Assembly: GCA_030280995.1 (NCBI GenBank)
Contig: JASXTE010000002.1
Coordinates: forward strand, 32,525,683-32,589,682
Reading direction: 5' to 3'
Origin: Hemileia vastatrix
Lineage: Eukaryota > Basidiomycota > Pucciniomycetes > Pucciniales > Zaghouaniaceae
Length of the DNA: 64,000 nt
A program made the position numbers and the translations under genes. Position 1 is the stretch's first letter. Each line of letters opens with the position of its first letter. The notes under the pieces were generated by a model, which saw only the letters and a list, made by a program, of their open reading frames with translations, had not been told where the DNA came from and ran no database searches. Positions 12,010-23,520 of the stretch are shown in pieces.

Positions 12010-13286
12010 GTGCCCCTAGGTTAAATAAACATCACTTGATCAGCAGCTACCCTCTTCTTCAACACTACTCCATCCAACTCTTCTTAAAAAAATGAACTTC
12101 CTGAAACCTTTTTTCTGACTTTATACAGTCCATTCCACCTATCTTAGAACATCTTCTCCCACTGAATTTCACAACTTCTAATATACACCTAAACCATATC
12201 TCCAGTTTTCAAAGGTTTCCTAACCCTATGAGCCAACAGCTTATCCCAATATCTGACTAACTAATTTCAGATTTTTATCATCCTAGAATATGCCTTTGTT
12301 AAATATTCTTCTATATTTTTTAGCTGCATCATTCTTGCACATAATAATTTTGCAGTAGTTTTGACTGTGTCCCAATCTACTTCAAGATGTTATCCAGCTT
12401 CTAAATCACCTAGTAAAGCTGCTTTATGTCCAAAAACAAGTTTTTATGGTGAATATCCAGATTTCCTTTGGTCAGTTATTCTATCAGCAAATAAAACTAA
12501 TGGTAAATAGTGCCTCCATTTTTCAGCACTGTCCCACACATTTTAACCAAATCATCCTTATCAACTTGATGCTCTCCTTCTACCATTCCTTCAGCTTCAG
12601 GACAATATGGGGTTTCCATCCTAATCTTTGAACCAACTCTTGATATAGCTTCCCTAAACTCTGTCCCAAATACAGGTCCTCCATCCACAGTTACCAATTT
12701 CATCCTACCATATCTATACACCCAATTCTTCATCAAGAATTCTTCCACATTTTTGGTGTTCAAATTTTAAGAGGCGCTTCACAACCCATCCATATAAATC
12801 ATCTCTTGAAACAATTATATATATATACCTTTTCTCTTTTATAGTAAAAGCATCCATATTGACCTTCCAAAAAGAGTGTTTTCACCAGTCACATTTCCAG
12901 CTTCTTTTGTCCTTAAATAACTTTGTCTTACACATTTTTCACATGACAAAACCCACTTTTTAAGATTCATCTTCATACCAGGCCTCCAAAATCTATCAGA
13001 AATTTTTCTAAAAGTTTCACCCACACCTCTATTCCCAAGAAATTCATGCAGTGATTTCATAACCAACTCTTGCCCTTTCTTTTGAGTAATTACAACTTGA
13101 GGAATTGGATACCTCCTTTTCATTAGTCTTCTTCCTGATTGATAAAACTCTGCTGACTTCCTTTTGATAGAGACCCATTCATCATTATCATAATTTCTGG
13201 CCATTCAAAGGTATAAAAATATCTAACCATCATCATATGAAATCCTGTCTTTCTGCAGACTTTATCATGGAATTCTAAAAATACTA
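12010..13286 (-). pseudogene. pol: Family B integrase (C-terminal half of pol)
   Basis: Broken integrase, downstream part of family B pol. The zinc region is at about 13204-12839, with HEFLGNRGVGETFRKI and the CEKC pair. The core is at 12763-12497, with TVDGGPVFGTEF (second Asp) and YCPEAEGMVEGEHQ (catalytic Glu). The C-terminal region runs on to about 12010 and includes LKTGDMV, DRWNGLYKV and EELDGVVLKKRVAADQV, the usual DNA-binding tail of this gypsy lineage. Several stops and frameshifts occur. The first Asp block is not clear. The upstream part of the gene is at 32732-36242. Confidence 0.85.
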
Positions 13287-13326
13287 TCACAGGGGGGAAA
13301 AAACTACCACATGACTGCAAGTGGTT

Positions 13327-16300
13327 TTTTGGAAACCTTGACCTAACTTTCATGTAACCTGTGGTCTAACTTTTTTATGCAAAAAAATAAGGTATTGCCA
13401 CAGAAAGATCAATTCAATATGAATGTCTTGCACATTTCTAATTATGAATATTTTTATTTCCATTAAGCATGATTTGGTCAATTATCAGTATATGGTTTAT
13501 GAAATCACTAGGTCACTTTATCAATAAGATTTATAGAATTTACAAGATCATTTAGTAAAAATCAAAGTAAATTATCTTAGAAATTGACATTTAAACCTTC
13601 AAGATTATTTAATTTATATAGGTCACATAATAATTTGATGAGGGGTAAAAAATATTTTACATAAATAATTTATGAAAAAAATTAATTGAATTCATTTTTA
13701 AAGATATTCTTTGATTCTGATAATCCAAAATATGATATAATTCAACCAAGATATAAAACTTTCATGAATCATAGTATATATAACTTCAGCCCTACTTTCC
13801 AACAGTAAATTTATAATTTATTTCTTGACCACATTAAAGGTTTTGTGCAAATTAAAGCATTTAAAACATAATTTCCAGTTTTTTTGATGCCTTATTGTGG
13901 TCGATTAAATATCACATAAAATTTTTTTATCTTTTCTCATATAAAATAAATATTGATCCTACTTAATATAAGCAATTAGCATATTTCAGTGGTTGTATAT
14001 TTTTTTTGATTGATTAAAAATTAATATTTTAATTTCCTTTTTATATCTTCTAAAAAGAAAGCTTCTCATTAATTTTATAAACTCTCTCCATCATTATTCT
14101 TTTTCTTATTAATTGGATTTACTATTTTCATATTACTCACATTATTTTTATTGTTCTACTATAACATCTATATTTCTTTATTTTCACAAATGCTATTTTT
14201 ATGTTTACATGTTCTCATAACTATAAATATTAATAACATAATTAAACTTTATATAATTTTATCCTTTACCTTAGAATAATTATTTAAACTTTGGAAAGAA
14301 ATTGTATTTATTTTTACCACTCATTTTAGCTTTCTTGCTTGCGGGAGGGAAGAAATTTAACAAGAAAAAAAATTCTTGTAAAATTTTTCAAAATGAAAAA
14401 GGCACAATTTTTTGTAGTTGGAAATGAAAGAGCAGGATATCCTTCCTCCCTCCATTTTTCAAAAGTAGTAAGAATGGGTGTTTCTTGCACATTGTGGGTT
14501 AAACATTTATTGCAACATTTTGAGGAAATATCCAAAATATGGAATTTTTTTGTGAGTAGATGTTTCAGTTTAACAGCTAAGTCTGAAATTAATAGGATTA
14601 TAAGAACTATAATCCACTTTTTAATGTGTGATTAATAATATTAAAGCTTTAAAAATGCCATTTATAATTTCAACATAATTTTTATTTCTGAGTAAGGAAA
14701 ATTTATTTCAAGGAAATAGTGAATTTTTCCTACAGTATTAATAAACTTTGTTTCAACCATTAAAGAAATCCCAGTCCCCTCACCCAAATTCTTGTTTATT
14801 TCTTGCTACTTTGTAATGATACTTCATAATTTTGAATACAATTGATATTATATTGATTATATTTATATTTTATTTAATATAAATATTAATGTTGCTATGA
14901 ATATTACTATTACTAAGATTATTTTTAAGACTATTAAAATGATAAAATTCTTAATTTCATATATAAAATTTATATTATTTATATAATAAATGAGGTTATT
15001 ATCACTGAGATTATTATCAATAAAATCATTACTGTTAATATTACCATTATAATAGCTATTTCTATTTCTATTATTCTTATGCATATTTTTATATTCATTA
15101 CTATTATTTATCACTCTTTTATTCTGTTTATTAGAATGATATCACTGTAGTTAATTAATTAGTAATTATTATTACTATTGACTTTATGTAACTCAATATG
15201 AGTATTTCTATTTACTTTATTCAAGAAATTATTATTTTATTATTAAGATTAGCTATAAAATTTTATCTCATTTGATATTATTATTAGAGGTAATCAGAGA
15301 ACTATATTTTCTCTGATATTATCCCTTCTAAATTTTTAAGTTTTCAAATAAATAATAATCTAACAAAATAACATATTTAGAAGTATTGAAATTTCTGTGT
15401 GCCTGAGTTTGCATATGTAAACTCATGCACATTTTACCCTTCCCTCCCCATTTTTTACTTGGAGGTATTGGGGTAAAGGTTTCTTGAAATTTCAATGATA
15501 AAAAAAACAACAACCAGAGAGTGAATCAATACTAAAAACTTAAATTTTTTAAGTAGTTTGCTTTAGAGTATGGGAAAGTGTTAATATTTAAAGTTCTATG
15601 AATCATAATAATTGTCTAGCTTAAGAAGTAATATTTTGAAAAATATAAATATATCTGTAGAATATTAAATACACATTTTTCTTATGTGGGAGAAGTGCAG
15701 TCATGATATTTTGCATCAAGTGCTTTTTTTCATGTAAATATCCTGTAACTGAAAATTCTCCCACTGGTTCAACAATTTCTCCTAAGTGCCAACTTGTATA
15801 TCTGTATCTTTCTTTCTATTCTTTATATTTTTTATACTACTCCCTGACTATACTATGATTCCCATTAATTTTTCTCATTTTCTTTTTTTTTATTATATTA
15901 TAATTATATAATTTATATTCTCTTTATATATTACAATTATTATTTTTATTATCAATTTTTTTATTGTGATTCAATTTATTATTTTGGCTCTTACTAAACA
16001 AAATTAATCATTAAAATTAAAATTTATATTTTTATTATTATATGATAAAAACTATAATTGTTGATTCAATTATCATTGTGGTCAATATTAATACTATTAT
16101 TCCTATTCATAGTAGTATTAATATAGTAATTGTAAGAATCATTGAATTTTTACTTGTGTTCTTCTCTCTCTTCTCCCTATAAGACATCTGGTTAATGGAA
16201 GAGATGAATATTAATCAAGAAAACATGCCTTAAATATTTAAAAAAAAATTTTCTCCTGATTGCTCATTTTCTGACTCAGGATTGGACTCTTGTGTTACAG

Positions 16301-17114
16301 AAATTGAAAATTAGGGTAAGAAAGGGTTTTGTGTGTGCAATTTTTCAAAAGCAAACTCAGGCACATGATTTTTTCAAAACCTATGCAATAGATATCACAC
16401 CCAAAATAATTTTAACACTAAAAATACTAATATAATTAAAAATATGATTAATTTTATCAGAATAATCAGAACTTAAATAATAAAACTTAAGTATGGAAAA
16501 AAATATAAAATATATAAGTATTATTTTTCAAATGGCTTCTTTTTTCTAGGGCAAGTCTGAATCCTGTGAAATACTCTCAATCGTCATTAATTTCTAAATA
16601 ATAATTGAGAAATAATAAATAAATTAAAACTGGCACTATATGATTGAAGTCAGATGGGAATTTATGTCAAACATTCAAGGTTTTTTTTTACACCAATAGC
16701 CCCCCACTGGGGGTGCCCCTGCCAAGACCCCCTTGTGTGCTCCCTTCATCTCCCAATCTTTGGTTCTGAGTCCTTTCTTTTTACAACTTCGTGCCATTCT
16801 TAGGCTTCCCTCTGTACACTCTCAGTTGTATGAAAAATCTAACTATATCCTAAATTTTATTTCACATTGCTTTTTTTAAAACCTATAACAGCCATTTATA
16901 ACATTTTTTTGCATTTAACCCTATTTTTTCTTCCTTACATGTGTCCTATAAGCACATATGTACCATCTTCCTTATTTCATCCCTTTAGTGATATGTAAAA
17001 TATTAAAAGTATTATTATTATTATTATTATTAGTTTTTATTTTCTACTTTTTTTTATTTTTTTACGAGTATAAACCTCCCTTCCCCTCCCTACTAGATAC
17101 CTTGCCAGTGGGAG
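13327..17114. other. AT-rich stretch without genes
   Basis: No supported gene. The longest open frames (for example 14339-14635 on + and 14863-15114 on -) have low-complexity or unrecognisable products. It contains a possible MITE-like segment (15398-16365), listed separately, an (ATT)n microsatellite near 17011-17032, and a less AT-rich block with a CCCCACTGGGGG hairpin near 16700. Confidence 0.6.
15398..16365. repeat. Possible MITE-like segment with 15-bp inverted ends
   Basis: TGTGCCTGAGTTTGC at 15398-15412 is repeated inverted at 16351-16365. The interior is AT-rich and non-coding. No clear target duplication was found, so it is only a candidate. Confidence 0.3.
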
Positions 17115-17119
17115 GGTTT

Positions 17120-17893
17120 TGTCACCGGACGACCTACGCACAAGGTTGAGGATGTTCCTGAAAGTGAGATGAGGGATTTAGAAACTTCTTCGAAGCACAG
17201 AGGAATGATTCGAGGAAATGATTAGAAGTTCACTCAAAGTAAGAGCTACAAGTTCGAGGTTTGTTCGAGAAGAATTATAGACTAGTTTAAAAGGTAATAG
17301 TAATTCTTAAAATCTCACGAAGGGTTGGAAACTCAATAATCAAAGATTTAGGATTTTAGAAATGAATATTGAGAAAATAAAAGAAAGATACAATAACAAT
17401 GATTTTAACTTTAAATATTTACCACTATTAATGTAAATACTATTTTATAATTTAATTCTAAGGAATATCGAACCAAATACCCAACCCCTTTTATATCCTT
17501 TGTTCCTCCTCGCATTGACCTCCCTTCCATCGCACCATTCCCATTCCATTGACCATTACTAACATACACTTAGACCCTCTTTGCTAAATATACGTCCATG
17601 CTCAATTTACCCCTTTTTAATTAATTAACAAAACTTTAATGAAAACTACTACTGTACTATTTCATTGAACCTAGCGCTGTGCGTCGCTTATTGAAAAAGG
17701 ACTAAGGCACCCTATTGGGAGATTGACTAATTTAGATTTAGAGTTTAGGCTAGCGCAGTTAAATAGTAAGTACACAAAGGAGAATCACAGTTGCTATGGA
17801 GAATTGCTTTCTGCGCTTTGAGTATAGATTTAAGACTCGATATTATTGATTTAATGAGCTGATTTCGCCTCGAGTTTCACGTGGCGCGTGAAA
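17120..17893 (-). repeat. 3' LTR of A2
   Basis: A 774-bp LTR. On the minus strand it begins TTTCACGCG (the canonical TG is mutated; the partner LTR has TGTCACACG) and ends CCGGTGACA. It carries the same TATA and start region as the 5' LTR. Its inner edge abuts the promoter of the antisense gene. Confidence 0.95.
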
Positions 17894-17903
17894 GATGCCC
17901 GGG

Positions 17904-17910
17904 TATAAAA
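17904..17910 (+). promoter_or_regulatory. TATA box of the antisense gene
   Basis: TATAAAA, 11 bases outside the 3' LTR and 96 bases before the ATG at 18006, in the + (antisense) direction. A1 keeps the same box in the same place (GTATAAAA on the minus strand, about 4370). The spacing allows a 5' leader of roughly 65-70 nt. Confidence 0.65.
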
Positions 17911-18005
17911 ATTGCGAACTCCGTTGAGCTTGAGCCATCTTCCCACACTAGTTTCCCTTCTTCTAATAATTTCTTCCTCACTTATTAATTTCGCTTTTTT
18001 TTATA

Positions 18006-18956
18006 ATGAACTGCCCCACCCCCACACCTACGCCTCCACACCCTAAAGCGGATGGGGGAATGATCACGCGACAGTTTTCACAAACTTGCACGGCTTGCGA
18101 AAGCATGGAGTATTTCTGTGTCGAAAGTACGGCGACTCGAGGCCCTCGCCAGAAATGCCAGTTTTGCTGTTGGCGACGAGTGGCGTGCGATGCGTTGACG
18201 AAGAATGCAGAAATCGAAAAGCAATTTACCAAGACTAAGTTTTGGGTAATCCCTAAAACCAAAGAAGTGGTCGAAGACATTTGGGATGTCTCGATTGAAG
18301 ATGATCAATCGGTGGGGGAAAATGATAAGGAATTAAACAATGAGATCTCAACCTGGGTTACCCAGGCCACGAGTTCAAAGCGAGGTGTCGAGGAAGAGGT
18401 TGACGAGTTGGTGGAGGAAGATGAAGATGAAGTCCCTGTTCCAGGGCGGGCACCCAAGAAACGATGGGTGGTCATCGAGGACGACGAGGAAGAGAGAGAG
18501 GTAGAGGTCGAAGTGGCGCCAAGGTTATTTTTAGAGCCTGACCCCATCTTCGAGGTAAGTTTTAATTGTTTATTTTAAGGATGAAGTTACTGATGAGTTT
18601 TGTTTTAGACATCAAATAACCTTGAAGAGCCAATTGGGGAGCCTGCGCCGGTTATACCAACTGAGGCAAACCCTCTGGCCACGGAAGTAGTTGAAGAGCC
18701 TGAAGACACCCTGGACCAGGTGTGGTCAAAGAAACCTCGTCAAGGTCGACGAGTAAGGTTCGCGGAAGAATTATGTGGGGAGGTCGACACAATTATCGAA
18801 GCTTCTTCCTTCGACGTGGCAGAGGAGCTCTTGGAGATGGGAGAGGTGGTTCCGGTAGGAGAGGAGGAGGTATTTGAGAAATGCAGGAAGGAGATAAGGG
18901 TAGTTTTGGAGAAAATGAAAAGATTGGTTCGAGAGAAATTAAAAGTAAAGATTTGA
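18006..18956 (+). CDS. Antisense Zn2Cys6-like protein gene inside A2 (two exons)
   Basis: A spliced gene on the strand opposite gag-pol, between the chromodomain and the 3' LTR. Exons are 18006-18554 and 18609-18956, with a 54-nt intron (GTAAGT...TTTTAG) holding an in-frame stop. The product is 298 residues. Cysteines 28, 31, 38, 51, 54 and 61 give C-x2-C-x6-C-x12-C-x2-C-x6-C, the spacing of fungal Zn(II)2Cys6 DNA-binding domains. The first loop is acidic rather than basic, so DNA binding is not assured. The middle (about 110-175) is rich in Glu/Asp, with a PKKR patch at 150-153. A second basic patch, KKPRQGRRVR, is at about 224-233 and may be a nuclear signal. The C-terminus is Glu/Lys-rich and could be helical. 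This copy is open from ATG to stop, unlike gag-pol around it. The role is unknown; a DNA-binding regulator of the element is one guess. Confidence 0.8.
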
Positions 18957-19865
18957 AATGAAAAGGAGATGTAAAGAAGTAGAAAAAAAAATTTGTATTT
19001 TAGTTTTATTTTATTTTATTTTATTTTATTTTTTTATTGTAGGTGAATGTTATTAATTTTATAAGATTTGGGAGAGAGAGAAAAAGAAAAAAAGAAGTTT
19101 AAAATAAAAAATTTTAGAATTTAAAAGAAGAAATTTAAAGAAAGAAAAAAGGTTGTTTAATTGAAGGAAGTTTTAATGTTTTTAAAAGGAAATTTTTATG
19201 TAAGAAAAGAGAGAGAAAAAGAAACGGTTTTGTGATTGAGATGAGTTTGTTAAATTGAGGATTTAATGAAAGAAATTTTTTTTTTTTAAACAGAAATTTT
19301 AGTTGAAAAGAGAGGAAGAAGAAAGAAAAGAAAAAAAAACAGAATTTGAAAAGAAGAATTATTTGTTTCGAAGAATTATTATAGGGAGATTTAGAGGTTG
19401 AAGTTAAGTTCGAGGAAATGGTCGTGTAGTACAAGATTTGATGATTCGAAAGAAAGGAAGTTTTTAAAGAGAGAATAAATTTTTTGGAAGAGAAATTTTT
19501 GAAGAGAATTTTAAATTTAAGAAAAGAATGTATTTAAAGAATTGAAAAAGAAAAGAGAGAAAAAATTTACAGAGATTTAAGAGTTTTTTATTTTATTTTA
19601 TTATTAATGTTTATTCTATTTATTTTTATTTTATTTTATTTTATTTTATTATTTATATTTATTCTATTTATTTTATTTTATTTTATTTTATTTTATTTAA
19701 ATTTAATTTTGATTTTATTTTTAGTTGGTTTTGGAGGAAATTTTATAGAAGGAGAAGAAAGAAAAAAGAAGAGAGAAAAAAGAAAACAAGGCTAAGAAAT
19801 TTAAGAGGTGTTTTAGATTTTAAAGAAAGAAAGAAAAAGAAAAGAAAATTTTAAATAAAGAAATT
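18957..19865. other. Purine-rich spacer between convergent genes of A2
   Basis: About 900 bases with no gene. The + strand is dominated by G/A runs with TTTTA pentanucleotide tracts near 19000-19030 and 19615-19700. It corresponds to 2457-3346 of A1 in inverted orientation and separates the 3' ends of the antisense gene and pol. Confidence 0.75.
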
Positions 19866-22800
19866 TTAAGGTTTTGGTTTTAAAGGATATTTCAAATGAA
19901 AAGATTTTAGGAGTTCAGGAGCGTTAGAAACATTGATGGCTGGTTCCCAGGATGTTTTGTCTGAGTCATTGAGGAAGCCTTCCCATTCCATGAGGTATTG
20001 AAGTTTCCCCTTGCGTATTCTTGAATCAAGGATACGACTTACTTTCCACTCTAGATGATCTTCTACTTTGACCGGTTCCGGAGGGGGTTGGTTCTTGCCC
20101 GGGTATATTTCTTGAACCAGTTCCAGGAGAGATACATGGAAAACAGGGTGAATCGCCTGCCATTTAGGAGGTAACTTGAGTCGAAATTCAGTTTAAAGAC
20201 TTCAGAGTCAATTTCGAATGGTCCCAAGCGCTTTTCAGCCAGTTTCTTTGATGGTCTTGTTGTTCGAATGTTTCGTGCGTCGAGCCATACTTTGTCGCCT
20301 GGTTTAAAGGAAGGAGCAGATTGTCGATGTTTGTTGGCCTGTTCCTTGTATCTTCAAATCTCTGATTCCAAATTTGTTTTAAGTTCTTCTTGGAGTCGTG
20401 ATATAGTTCGAAGATAATGTTCCGCAGGATGATTAGTTCCTACATGGATTGATTTGAATCGAGGATGTTGTCCATAAATGGTTTCGAAGGGAGATTGTCG
20501 TGTCGAAGAATGAGTCAAGTTATTATAAGCAAATTTGGCCAATGGTAACCATGTGGTCCAATCGTCTTGTTGGTAACTGACATAAATTCGAAGATATTGT
20601 TTGAGGATTTGGTTAACTCTTTCTGTTTGACCATCGGTTTCAGGGTGATAGACCGTGGAGAGATTCCTCGTGATATTGAGTTGTCGACACAGTTGGGTAC
20701 AGAATGTGGATACAAACAATGAGCCTCTATCTGAAATAATATCATTTTGTAAGCCGTGTTTAGAAAATACATATTCTAGAAACAATTTTGACAAATCTTC
20801 TGCTGTAGCAGTAGTAGTGGTTTTAATAAAAATAGACATTTTTGAAAATCTATCTACTATTACTAATATAGCATCAAAATCATTAGAAATAGGAAGTTGA
20901 GAAATGAAATCCATCGATAAAGATTCCCAAGGTTTAGAGGGAATAGGAAGTGGTTGAAGCAACCCATGCTTCCAGTGACGGGGAGCCTTATTCCTATTAC
21001 ATTTGTAACAAGCTTTTATATAGGCCTTGATTTCCCTGGTCATACCTGGCCAGAAGAAATCCCTCGCTATTAGCTGGTAGGTTTTATCAACCCCAAAATG
21101 ACCAGCTAATGGAGAATCATGTCGACTGTTGAAAATCCATAATTTTATCTCATTGTTGTCGGGTATGACTACTCTACCTTCGAAGACTAATAGACCTGAT
21201 TCAATACTAAATCTTTTGGCCCCTTGCTTCGAGAGTATTTTGTCTTTTAACCCTAAACAATATTTGTCCTTTGACTGGGCTTCGAGGATGTTGGATAGTG
21301 GATTTCGAAAAGATTGAATTGTCATCGAATTAAGTTGATGAGTCGTTAACATTGATTCGTTGAAGATTGATTGCACATTTGCTGGGTTCTTGTCAGCAAA
21401 TGTGTCCCCCCGCTGTGGGTAAACGTCATCCCGACGTGACAAGATATCTGGGACCATGCAGTTTTTTCCTGGGCGATAGGAAATAGAGAAAGAAAATTCA
21501 GACAAAAATTCAGCCCACCTCGCTTGACGCCTGGTTAACACTTTAGAAGACATGAAGTATTTCAAAGCATTATGATCTTTTAAGATTTGAAAAGGACTAT
21601 CTAGGCTGAGAAGAAAAGAACACCATTTTATAAGACAATGGATAATAGCTAAAAGCTCTTTGTCATGAATTTCATAATTTAATTCTGCGGCTATGAGTTT
21701 GCGTGACTCAAAAGCAACAGGATGAAAAAAATTTGTTTCAGGATTTAATTGGGAGATGACCCCTGCAATAGCATAATCGCTCGCATCCGTCTCAACTATT
21801 GTCGAGGCAGAAGGATCAAAATGTTGAAGAATTGGGGCTGTGGTGAACGCCTTTTTTAGTGCTTCGAATTCCTTTCGTTCTGTAGAAGTAAAAACAAAAG
21901 GAATGTCTTCTCTAAGAAGAGAAGTAAGATTGGAAATAGTTTTAGAGTAATCTTTAATAAATCTTCTATAGAAGTTTGCAAAACCCAAAAATCCTTGGAT
22001 TGATTTAATGTTTTTGGGCTCAGGCCATTCCAGGATTTTCTGGACTTTTTGTCATCCATGACTAAACCGTCAGTGGACAACGTAAAACCCAAAAAATCAT
22101 TTGATTTGAGGTGGAATTCGCATTTATTATGCTTGGCGTAGAGACCATGATCTCGAAGACGATTTAGGACCTGTCAAACATGATGAATATGTTCATCTAG
22201 TGTTTTCGAGAATATTAAAATATCATCTAAATAGACGACTACAAATTGTTCAAAAACATCTTGAAAGATATCATTAACAAAAGTTTGAAAAGTTGAAGGT
22301 GCGTTACATAATCCAAAAGGCATAACTAAATATTCAAAACTACCAAATCTAGTGCGCATTGCAGTCAGTGGTTCATGACCTTCCGCAATGCGAATCAGAT
22401 TGTAAGCGCCTCTAAGATCAATTTTAGAAAAGAAATTAGCACCATTGAAAAGGGTAAGAAGTAATGACATAGGAGGAACAGGATATGCATTCTTCTTCGT
22501 TACTGTGTTGAGCTTTCTATAGTCAACACACAACCTAAGACTACCGTCCTTCTTTTTTACAAAGAGGACAGGGGAGCCGGTTGGAGATTTACTGGCTCTG
22601 ATGAAACCTTTGGCTACATTCTCTGCAATGTAGTCTCAAAGAACTTGAGATTCGTCCTTTGATAAAGAATAGACAGGACCTGCCGGAGGTACTGGGCCTA
22701 TTAACTCTATTTGATGATCGTAGGGTCGATGAGGTGGTAACTTATCGGCCTTACAGATTGAGAAAACATCGAGGAAATCATAGTAGATTTCAGGTAGAGT

Positions 22801-23514
22801 TGATTTAATGGCTTCAACGTTGATTTGGTTGTCCTCTTCATCTTTGAGAGAATCTGTCGAGGGGATACCTGTATTGAGAGAGCAGAATTCGATTACTTCG
22901 AGGCAATTTAAATCCTCTTCGAGTGAAGTCATCGAGCTAGAAGGGTTAGCCAATTGCTCATTTAAAGAAGGAACAGATGCTTGCAAGTCATCTGGCAGAG
23001 ACTTGTCCTCTAGCAGGACATTGTCAGGCGGGTTGTTTAACTCCCTATTGACCTGCATTGAAGAATCAGAAATATACTTAGAGTGTGGGGTGATCAATCC
23101 CCTAGTCCAATCAATTTCGGGATTCCAATGCGTTAAAAAGTCATGGCCAAGAATGGTATCGTCCATCCTTGGGGCTTCCAAGACTGATAATTCCCACTCA
23201 AAGGGGGGAAAGTTCGGAAAGTTGAAAACCCATAAAACTTTCTTACTTACCCAATATTTGGGTTCCTCTGATTCGACCAAATAGATTGGAGTTCGATCGA
23301 TATCTGTAAATGTTAGTTGAAGCTTCTCGGCAAAAGATAAACTAACAAAAGAAATTGAAGCTCCAGAGTCTATAAGACAACTGAAGGGGATATCCTCCTT
23401 AAAAAGAATGAATCTCAAGCGGTTTAAGGCAACTCCAGTCCTTAAGACATGGAGGTTCTGTGCACTGGGAGAGATAAGATAGTTTGCTTTGCACACAAGT
23501 AAACTATCTACTAG
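19866..23514 (-). pseudogene. pol: Family A pol (A2): PR, RT, RNase H, IN, chromodomain
   Basis: Polyprotein gene entered by -1 frameshift from gag, with its first pol-frame codon at 23514. Protease at about 23390 (LIDSGASISFVS) with ILGHDFL near 23140. RT has VDYRKLN (22530), [12 protein letters not shown] (22310) and the catalytic YLDD at 22222-22233. RNase H begins at VETDASDYA (21805), with EIHDKELL and DHNALKYF. Integrase has a zinc region with CYKCNRNK (21010), then D (MDFISQLP near 20910), D (SDRGSLF near 20725) and E (YHPETDG near 20640). The chromodomain (about 20075-19890) ends at the TAA at 19866-19868. Breaks: TGA at 22636, 22174 and 20354, and loss of one G near 22047 that shifts the frame. 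The 22174 stop is shared with A1. The region 21988-20354 is open for 544 codons. Confidence 0.95.
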
Positions 23515-23520
23515 TTTTTT
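23477..23520 (-). promoter_or_regulatory. -1 ribosomal frameshift signal between gag and pol
   Basis: On the minus strand gag ends TCA AAA AAC TAG, which contains the slippery heptamer A-AAA-AAC (23520-23514) directly before the stop. Four bases on begins a perfect 9-bp stem (AGATAGTTT, 23509-23501, with AAACTATCT, 23485-23477) around a 15-nt loop. Pol lies in the -1 frame and stays open across the site. All three parts of a classical retroviral -1 signal are present; the 4-base spacer is slightly short. Confidence 0.8.

Noticed and set aside
14863..15114. 83-residue Asn/Ile-rich frame
   Set aside because: Low-complexity A/T trinucleotide sequence, not a gene.
18078..18547. Minus-strand frames in the antisense gene region, as part of pol
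   Set aside because: They lie beyond the chromodomain stop, lack pol motifs and mirror the Glu/Asp-rich codons as Ser/Thr runs; the + strand frame has the cysteine cluster, intron and TATA box.
22808..23284. 158-residue + strand frame opposite protease
   Set aside because: Shadow of the protease-linker frame; no domain and no splice or promoter signs.
23494..23496. GTG as start codon for pol
   Set aside because: The frame is open upstream to the slippery site, so pol is entered by frameshift; a GTG start is not expected in a eukaryote.
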